Assembly: GCF_000002595.2 (NCBI RefSeq)
Contig: NC_057019.1
Coordinates: 4,696,880-4,760,879 of the forward strand
Length of the DNA: 64,000 bases
Origin: Chlamydomonas reinhardtii
Taxonomy: Eukaryota > Chlorophyta > Chlorophyceae > Chlamydomonadales > Chlamydomonadaceae
Direction: 5' to 3'
Position 1 is the stretch's first letter; every line of letters begins with the position of its first letter. The translations under genes were made by a program, and so were the position numbers. The notes below the pieces were generated by a model. The model saw nothing but the letters and a program-made list of their open reading frames with translations. It was not told the DNA's origin and did no database searches. Below, piece after piece: positions 56,529-64,000 of the stretch.

Positions 56529-57595
56529 CTTGTCGCTTGCTTGCTGGCGAGCTTGCACCGCCTGCGCGACAAAACAGAAAGCAAGCGCATTTTAGCGCGC
56601 CGGCGCAAAGTGACAGCAAGCTAGAAGGGCAAGTGCAGGAACCGGCGGCAAGGCGAAGCACGCTGCGCGGCAGCAACAACAGGCGGCGGCGGCACACGAG
56701 CCGCGACGGCCACGAGAACAGAGATCCCGGCGCCAGGCAGCGCGCGGCCCCAGCCGCAGGCGATTGGCAAAGCGCAGGCCAAGGTCATTAAGCGACACTC
56801 ACCTTAAAGGATAGGTCGATCGCGAAAGGGGCCCGCGAGCGCTTGGGCGACCGGTGCGCGCAGGCGCCGGCGGCGCACAAAAGGGCGGGAAGCTGAGGCG
56901 GCGGGAGCCGAGCCGAGCTTGCAGCAGCGACTAATCCGTGGCCGTCCTAAATTGTCTGGTTTGTCAGGCGCGTCGCAATATTGAGTAGTCGCTGAACAGG
57001 GGAGGCTGGAGTTAAGTTAGAGAAGGCGCGGCGCAATAGGTTAGCAGGCGGGCCACAACTCACACGCCCTACAAGGTAATCACGAGAGGACGAAGCGCTG
57101 TAGTGTAGCACTGAATGGAGTAATAAGAGCTGGTGTCACGGCGGGCTGAGCTTATGAGGGGCGGAGCCAAGTGAAGATGGGGCTCCCATTGGCGGCATGC
57201 AATGATTTGGCGGGGAGGGCGAGCGCGACTCCGAGCTCTGTTGCAATGTTGGGCTTGCTGTTACAGCCGCTCACTGCATTGCGACGCAGCACTGCCACGA
57301 AAGCCCAATGCGCGTGCCCGCTAGCAGCCGCAAGGCGCTCGGCCCCCGCCGAGCGCCCCCGGCGTGAAGTCTCCACCATCGCGCCGCCCCCCGTCGACCT
57401 CCTGAAGACGCCACGCCGCACACACCCAGCACACTCCACTCCACGCCCTCAACCCGCTGCTTTGCAGCACCTCTGCGCCTCCCTCCTTGTTGGGCGGCCT
57501 CCATACCCCTACTCCCCGTTGTGCACTCTGAAAACCGAGCGAATCCACCTGCCTACTCCTGCAACACTAGCACACCTCTTCACGGCCTCGCGGCC
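56529..57595. other. Intergenic, expansin-like gene to UFL1
   Basis: No gene seen. The left half should be the expansin-like promoter/leader. The right half is probably the UFL1 3' UTR (a minus-strand TGTAA at 57261-57265). Confidence 0.5.
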
Positions 57596-59443
57596 TCACA
57601 CATCTGCTGCCGCCGCCGCAGCCGCCGCGCCGCCCGCCACTTGCAGCCCCAGCGCGTTCTTCAGCGGCGGCAGTGACGCCGTCAGCTGCTCCAACATGGC
57701 CGCCGTGTCGCCGCCGGGCGCCGAAGAGGACTGAGGCAGCGAGGCAGCAGATGCAGGTGCAGGGGCACAAGAGGAAGGTCAAGCGGCCAGCAGGGGCAGG
57801 TGAAGGTGAGGCATTTGCCGCTTGGCCGCAGCCCCAGCCTTGCCCCAAGGCTTGGCCTGACGCCGGTGCGGTAACAGCCGTGTCGGTCCCACCAACCCAC
57901 AGCGCAATCCACTCCCTCCGTCCTCCCCTCTCTCCTCCTCTTTCCTCCTTCCCTCCCTCCTCCTTCCTTCCTCCTTTCACCTTTCCCTCCCTCCCTCCCC
58001 GCCCCGCCCCGCCACGCACCTGTGCCCTCAGGTAGTCCACCACGCCCTCATGCAGCGCCGACAGCCCCCGCACACACGCCGCCAGCTCCTCAGACAAGCC
58101 GCCGCCGCCGCCGCCCTCCGCCGCCGCCGCTGTCAGTGCGGTCAGGCGACCCAGCACCGGCCCCAGAGCCTTGCCGGGCAGGCTCACGGCCTTGCCTGCA
58201 GCGGCGGGCGGTGACATGGTGATGTTATTGTTCTGGTACTTTGTGGTTTATATTGGTGTTGCTGGTACTTGCGGTCCGGCTGGTGCAAAGTGCCAGAACA
58301 GGCGGTAATCCCCCGACAGCGCGTGGAGCCAAGGCAGGGGGTGTGATGGAGGGGGGGGGTTACATTCATGATTAATTAATTAAGAAGTGATGGAGGGGGG
58401 GATTGCAAGGATTGGTACAGAGAAGTGCAGCGAAGTAGACAGCGGGTGTGGTGTTGCGCGTACCGATGACCGACGCCGTCCACAGGTCCAGCGCCAGAGA
58501 GGGGGGGAGGGCTGATGGCCGCGGAGCTTGCCGGCCGCGCCGGGGCTGGTGCCCAGGACAGGTGGCTCTCACTCTCAGCACACCCGCATGTGCGCGAGGC
58601 CCAGCATGCCCCTCCCCTCCCCTCGCCCCCATCCCCCCCACCCCACCCAGCCCCCACCACACCCTACCCGACCCACCCGCCCCTACCTGTGATGCGCAGG
58701 TGCGCCAGCGGCACCATGAGCGCCAGGGCCGCTGGCGGGTCGGCCTCGCCGGACAGCGCGCCCAACAGCCGCTCACGCAGCGCCGCCAGCGCCGCCTTCT
58801 CGCCTGTGTGAGAGAGAGGGGGGATGTTACATTCATGATTAGCTAAGAAGAGAAGGGTGAGGAGGAGCGGAGGGGTTGCGTTGTTGGAAGCGGAGGGGTT
58901 TCCAGAGGGCACCAGCGAAGGGGTAGGGGTTCGCAGAGTGGAGGAGGTGGTGTCAGCACAGCTCTTTGTGGCCAGCGCATGAGCAGGCCAACGGGCAACG
59001 GGCTGTTTGCGGAAACGAGGCACGTGTCAGCCGTCCAACCCGACGTGCGTCTGCTGGCCCCGCCTCCTCCTGCCGCCAGCCCCTCCTCTCCTCTCCTCTC
59101 CCCTCCCGCACACACGCCACGCTCACTCTTCTTATCTAGTTTCTTGACCCGCACGCCCACCGCCGCCGCGCCGCGGTCCAGCAGGGCCTCGGCCTCGCGC
59201 ACACTGGCGGCGGCCGGCACCTCCGCCGCCGCCGCCAGCCCTTCAGCCACGTCGGGCGGCACAGCGCGCAGCACAGCCTTGACCTGCGGGGTGGGGTGGG
59301 GGTGGCGTTGGGGGTGGTGGTGGTGAGGGGGTGAGTTGAGGGGCAACAGGGCCGAGTGCGGTCGCATTCTATGACGTTTTTTAAGCATCGCGAGCGAGGC
59401 GAAGGCATGTGAGCATATGCGTAAGGCTGGAGAAGTCGCGTGT

Positions 59444-59478
<35 letters not shown>

Positions 59479-62400
59479 GGCGATAGTCTCCCGCGCACGC
59501 AATATGCCGTATGCTCTCCCCACCTCTGAAGCGCTGAGGAAGGCCCCGGGTGCGGCGGAGCCAGTGGCGGCGGCGGCGGCGGCGCCCTCGCCCTCCCCCT
59601 GGCAGTACTCGGCCCGAGCCCAGCGATGAAGCAGGTCGACGCACTCGGCTCCTGAGCGTGGGAGTGTGGGTGCGGGAGGGAGAGGTAGTTGATTTCTTAA
59701 CGCAAAGCAAGCCAACCGGGTGAACCGAGACGAGGGGGCGGGCGGGCGGGGGTTGGACGGGCGATGCAGGGGGATGTGTGGGCCCGGTGGCCAAGGGCGG
59801 ACAGGAAGCGGCTGGCCCGGACCAGCCGAACCATCAAGCCAGCCAAATCGGGGCGGGCGATCCGGGGCTTCTAAGCTGACCTGACACACAAGGAACCGCA
59901 CACCGCACCCCTGCCCCGAACCCGTGCCCGCGATCCCGCGAGCGCCACATGCGAGTACCGTATTCAGTCAAGCCTACCGATTGCAGCAGGTCCAAATCAG
60001 CCGCAGCGAGAAGCGACCCCGCGCATTCAATACAAGCGCGAGCCACCTTTCTCGTCCCCTGCCTCCCACTCCCAGCCCCGCCCCGCCCCGTCCCCTTCCC
60101 CAAAGCCCGCGACTCCTCCCCACACGCACCCGTCGTGCGCAGCGCGTGCCGCATGAGGGTGGCGTGTGTCGCCTCGTCCTCCGCCGCGAAGCCCTCCGCA
60201 CCCGCGCCGTACAGCAGCAGCCGGCCGTACGCCTCCTCCAGCGAGCGGGACAGGGCCTCCTTGGCGCGCCGCCGCTCCTCCGCGCCCGCAGTGAAGGCCG
60301 CCTGGGGGTGAGAGTGGAGAGGGTTCGGGATGTGGGGAGCGGGGGTGGAAGGGGTGGAAGGCGTGGGATAGGTGGAAGGGGTGTGCGGGGCGGGGGTGGA
60401 CGGGTTGGAAGGGGTGGGATTGGGGGCTGTTTCCACTGTGCGCCCTGCCCCCGGGTTGCTTAAGCAACCCGGGGGCAGGGCGGGGCAACCACCACCACCC
60501 ACCAGTCAATACACACACGCGCACACACACGTCCTGCCCACCAGCACACACACGCACACACACGCGCCACCCACCTGCAGCGCCTCCTCATACGCCACCA
60601 CCGCGCCGGCCAGCAGTAGCGCCGCCACCGCCGCCGCCTTGTCTTCGCCGCCGCCGCCGCCGTCATCCTCCCAATCCATGTCCGGACACCAGACCGGCAA
60701 CTTGGACGCAATCCAAGCAGCAGTCACGCCGCCGCCGCCGCCCGCCCCGCCGCCACCGTCCTTGCCGCCGCCGCCGCCCTTTCCTCCCGCGTCCTTGCCG
60801 CCTTTCCCGCCCGCCGCCGCCGCCGCCGCCTTGCCGCCGCCGCCCTTTTTCCCCTTGCCGGCCTTGCCCTTCGGCCCCATGCTCCAGTCATCTTCATCGT
60901 CATCGTCCGCCGCCGCCGCCGCACCCTTCTTCCCTCCCTTGCCGCCGCCGCCGCCGCCAACAGCAGCACCGCCGCCGCCGCCGCCGCCAGCGGCTGTGGC
61001 GGCTGCGCCGCCGCCTCCGGCCTTGCGCTCTGCCAGGGCCTTGTGTGCGAGCGCCCTCGCCTCGACGTCCAGCCGCTCCTGCAGCGCGGCTATGAGAGCG
61101 GCGCTGAGGACCCAGGTGCCGCCGATCTGTAAGTGGGGGTTACATTCATGATTATGTAAGAAGTGGGGGGTGCGGGGCGGTGGGTTTACAGTCATGATTG
61201 ATTAAGGAAGAAGCGAAGTTGTAGTCAGGCACAGTGGTACAGCAGGCGCGGGGGAGGGGAAGGTTTTTGCGTGCAACGAAGAAGTGAAGGGGTAGCCAGG
61301 TACAGGGTTGGTGAAGCAAATACAGGCGAACGCCAGGCACTATGGGCCGACAGCAAGTAATGGAGTGAGTGCCGGCAGGCTGGCCGGCGCCTGGTTGCGG
61401 CGTGCGGGCACACGGCCGCGAGGGCGGGCCGGGCGCCCCACAACTCCTTTCCATGCCCGCAAGACGACACCCACCCAACCAGCCACCCACCTACCACAAC
61501 CACCCCCACCAACCCCCCCCCCCCACCCCCACCCCCACCTCCACCACCATCGCCCACCACGTGTGCCTTGCGCTCCTTCACCGGCCGCCGCTCCTGCTCC
61601 CGCAGCGCCGGCAGCCGCCCCAGCAGCGCCGCCACGTCCGCCGGACCCAACACACTGGGCAGCAGAGGACCCACATCAACCCAGCCGCCGCCGCCGCCGC
61701 CACCTGCGCCGCCGCCACCGCCGCCGCCACCTGCGCCGCCGCCGCCAGCTAGGGACACGGCGTGGGCGTTGGCGGCCAGGACGTCGTCCACCGCGGCCTC
61801 CAGCGTGGCAAGTAGCTGCACGGGCACGTGCACGGCGGTTGGAGGTTTGTTGGGTGTGTTGGGTTTGTGGGCGTGCGTGGGCGTGTTGTGTTGGATTGGT
61901 GCAAGCGTGAAACGGCTTCCCCGGGGTATACAAGCACACCTCGCCTCCCACCCATCCCCTCCCCCCGCCCCCTCCCCTCCCCCCAGCCCCGCCCCCACCT
62001 GCGGCGCCAGGTATGCGCTCTCCAGCGCAACGCCCTTGGGGAAGGCCGCCCTCAGGTGCGCCCGCTCGTTGGAGATGCCCATACTGCAGGGCGCGTGTGT
62101 GCGTGTGCGTGTAGATGAGAGCGTGTTTGCGCGGGGGGATGAGAGTTGTGTGCGTCGGCAAGTGTTGTGTGCGTCGGCAAGTGTGTTTCAGTGTGTGTCA
62201 GTGTGTGTCAGGACGGGACGCGAGCTAGGTGGCGGCGTGGTGCGCTGCGCACCGGAGCGGCGGCATGCGGACGCACCCCGCCAGGAACCCCTGTGCCGCA
62301 TCCTGTGACTATCCAACCGAACCACCTGCCGCCCCATGCTCCTCGCTCGTCTGCATTGGGTTCGGTTTAGTTTGGGCTGGTATCTACACCCCCCCCTCCC

Positions 62401-62917
62401 CCCCTCCACCACCTCCCCCTCTGCCTGCCAGCTCCCCCCCGCCGCGCCACTCACCGGCGCACCGTGTCGTAACCCACCCAGCCGTTCTGGCTGTAGAAGT
62501 TGGCCACCGCCTCCGCCGCCACCTCGCCGTACACCGCCGGCGTCCAGCTGCTGCCGCCGCCCTTGAGCGAGCCGCGCAGCGAGCCTGGCAGGGGCAGGGG
62601 CGTGCATGCGCACGTCAGCAACCTTGTGAGGAAAGTGTGTGTGTGTGTGTGTGTATATGAGTGTGTACCGTATCTGTGTGTATGTTTGTGTGTTTATGTG
62701 TGTAAGTTGTGTATGTGTGTATCTGTGTGTGCGTACATGTGTGTTACAGTAGTGGTGTGTACCCCTCGCCCCTCGCGCCCAGCCTCCACGCAGGTTTCCT
62801 GCGGAGACGCCTGGTAGCGCTGCAACTTCATCCTTTCCCGGTTGTGCTAGCGCCTTGATTGCTCATTTCCACAGCCTTCGCCTCATAGACACACGCACGC
62901 ACGCACACACAAACACA

Positions 62918-62956
<39 letters not shown>

Positions 62957-64000
62957 CCCGCACGCACCCACCTTCCTGCACCAGCTCCTCAATGAGTGTG
63001 GCAATCACGCCGCCGCCGCCGCCCGCCGCCAGCGCCGCCGCCAGTCCGCCGCCGCCGCCCGCGTCCCCCGCCGCCACTCCCAGCCCCACCTGCAGCAGCA
63101 GCAGCAACAGCAGCAGGCGCACATCAGTGGCCCGGCTCCAGATCAGAATGCCGGCGTCAAGTCACGCTCACGCACACTAGCCCTATCCTAAACACACGAA
63201 CGTGCCGGTGAGATGCAATGCCGACATTCTGACTTATACACAGTTGCGGGCCTCCAAAGCACCTGATGGCCACCCGGCATCTGGAGCCCCCCCGCCCCAC
63301 GCCACCCCGACGTGGCCTTGCACACCGCACCACGCCGCACTGCAGCATACCCGCAGCTGCTAGCAGCTCCGCACCCTCTCTTCATGGCCCCGCCCCGCCC
63401 CGCGCCCCCGCCACACACAGCCCCCTCCCAACTCCTCCACTCGCCACTCCCCCCACTTGTGGACAAATCACTCCGTTCTCTCTGGAGACTACCCCCCCTT
63501 GCTCCTTCTCGCTCTTTTGCATCGGATCCGCTTTAGTTTGAGCTGGTATCTACAGCCCCCCCCCCCCGGCCCCGCCCGCCCACCTCTTTCAGCAGTGCCG
63601 CCACCAGCACGGGCCCCGTGGCGGCCCTCAGCGCCCCCCGCAGCTGTGACTTGATAGCGCGCAGGTAGGACTGCGTGTACAGCAGCCCAGCCTCCAGTCG
63701 GCCTGGGGATGAGCGGGGGAGAGGGGAAGAGGGGCGAGGGGGAGAGGGGGAGAGGGAAGAGGGGAGCTGTCTTGGCAAGGAGGAGTGTGTGCAGTGCCGA
63801 CGTGGGGTGCAGGGGTGCAGGGAGGGTGTCAGGAGCGTGCAGGAGGTCGGGCGGAGAGGGGGGCGGAGGGCCGGGGGCAGGTGGCGGGTGGTGTGGGTTT
63901 GGTGCTGGCCCTGCCCTCCCCCCACCCCGCGCGTGCCGACCCCCCGCTGCGCCTGTGTGTCGCCACCTGTGTCTCGCCGCCGGGTGCGGCGCTTCGCCCC
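57596..64000 (-). CDS. UFL1: UFL1, UFM1-protein E3 ligase (N-terminus outside window)
   Basis: UFL1 attaches UFM1 to ER-ribosome and other targets, with DDRGK1. Exons read: 63967 to beyond 64000, 63584-63702, 62972-63089, 62455-62584, 61999-62083, 61495-61815, 60575-61126, 60130-60301, 59524-59651, 59127-59283, 58687-58803, 58020-58195, 57596-57730; phase closes through all of them (747 residues). Family matches: GRLEAGLLYTQSYLRAIKSQ, then AVANFYSQNGWVGYDTVRRM (VDSFFRQNGYLEFDAL in animals), WVDVGPLLPSVLGPADVAAL ([20 protein letters not shown]), the lysine/glycine-rich linker at the position of the KKGRK region, then EGFAAEDEATHATLMRHALR and RVKKLDKKSEKAALAALRER. The linker is expanded by Gly, Ala, Lys and Asp runs. 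The donor at 61494 is chosen by phase (GTAGGT). The start codon lies beyond the right edge. Confidence 0.92.
58360..58388 (-). repeat. UFL1 intronic motif, copy 1
   Basis: The sense strand (minus) reads CTTCTTAATTAATTAATCAT then GAATGTAA. The core TAATCATGAATGTAAC recurs in three more UFL1 intron positions. Confidence 0.75.
58827..58850 (-). repeat. UFL1 intronic motif, copy 2
   Basis: CTTCTTAGCTAATCATGAAT then GTAAC on the sense strand, about 25-45 nt before the acceptor of the 58803 exon. Confidence 0.75.
59446..59478. repeat. (TG)n microsatellite in UFL1 intron
   Basis: About 15 TG units between the exons at 59283 and 59524. Confidence 0.9.
60441..60482. repeat. 42-bp perfect palindrome in UFL1 intron
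   Basis: The two 21-bp arms are exact complements meeting at CTTAAG with no spacer; the left arm is CGCCCTGCCCCCGGGTTGCT plus T. It lies in the intron between the 60575 and 60301 exons. Confidence 0.95.
61140..61162 (-). repeat. UFL1 intronic motif, copy 3
   Basis: Sense strand CTTACATAATCATGAATGTA, 14-36 nt before the acceptor of the 61126 exon. Confidence 0.75.
61185..61212 (-). repeat. UFL1 intronic motif, copy 4 (diverged)
   Basis: Sense strand CTTCCTTAATCAATCATGAC then TGTAAA, in tandem with copy 3 about 25 bp away. Confidence 0.6.
62338..62398 (+). repeat. Copy 5 of the ~55-bp intronic repeat
   Basis: Plus strand GGTTTAGTTTGGGCTGGTAT followed by CTACACCCCCCC. It is sense to UFL1 when read on the minus strand, about 60 nt after the donor at 62454. 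Confidence 0.85.
62924..62955. repeat. (CA)n microsatellite in UFL1 intron
   Basis: Sixteen CA units next to the donor at 62971; flanked by CACGCACG variants. Confidence 0.9.
63502..63560 (+). repeat. Copy 6 of the ~55-bp intronic repeat
   Basis: Plus strand CTTTAGTTTGAGCTGGTATC followed by TACAGCCCCCC; sense to UFL1 on the minus strand, about 25 nt after the donor at 63583. Confidence 0.85.

Noticed and set aside
58444-58505. Possible extra UFL1 exon (minus strand, LALDLWTASVIG before a GTACGC donor)
   Set aside because: The exons at 58803-58687 and 58195-58020 join directly in phase and align to the family without a gap.
59960-60045. Possible extra UFL1 exon (minus strand, RACIECAGSLLAAADLDLLQ)
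   Set aside because: Exons 60301-60130 and 59651-59524 join in phase and reproduce the family order; inserting it would break the alignment.

Overview
This is nuclear DNA from a GC-rich green alga of the Chlamydomonas/Volvox kind (Chlamydomonadales). The evidence is dense GT-AG introns with GTGAGT/GTGCGT donors and CAG acceptors, long Ala/Gln/Gly low-complexity runs inside coding exons, many (CTG)n, (CA)n and GC-rich minisatellites, and protein families that fit a photosynthetic eukaryote. Species is not assigned. No rRNA, tRNA, CRISPR or organellar gene was recognised.

Layout. 0.2-1.6 kb: part of an unrecognised plus-strand gene. 2.1-4.1 kb: a five-exon gene with an N-terminal SUMO-interacting-like motif. 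4.96-5.94 kb: a single-exon gene ending in a RAD18-type UBZ zinc finger. 7.5-12.3 kb (minus): a 1,423-residue low-complexity protein whose intron holds a CACTA-like MITE. 14.1-19.4 kb (minus): ferroportin, divergent from CTF18 (19.8-28.7 kb, plus), whose 19 exons were followed in phase. 29.5-30.06 kb (minus): a FAM32A homologue and, 35 bp upstream of it, the 39-residue oligosaccharyltransferase subunit OST4, a candidate bicistron.

30.5-52.9 kb: a tandem array on the minus strand of three intact PHO84/PHT1-type proton/phosphate symporters (PTA family), each with 12 exons. Exons 2-11 have identical lengths in all three (556, 572 and 573 residues). Introns match different partners in different places, which suggests gene conversion. 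A relic of a fourth unit (promoter plus decayed exon 1) lies at 30.5-31.3 kb. The spacers also carry a duplicated exon-like module and an inverted partial copy of the SIM-motif gene from the left of the window.

54.4-56.5 kb (minus): an expansin-like secreted protein with domain 1 only. 57.6-64.0 kb (minus): UFL1, the UFM1 E3 ligase, whose N-terminus lies beyond the right edge.

The genes are mostly unrelated housekeeping functions: sister-chromatid cohesion/replication (CTF18), ER N-glycosylation and UFMylation (OST4, UFL1), iron export, phosphate uptake and cell wall. The phosphate-transporter array is the only obvious functional cluster. Exon coordinates were read by eye from splice consensus, reading phase and remembered family sequences; where phase closes across all exons I rate the model highly.
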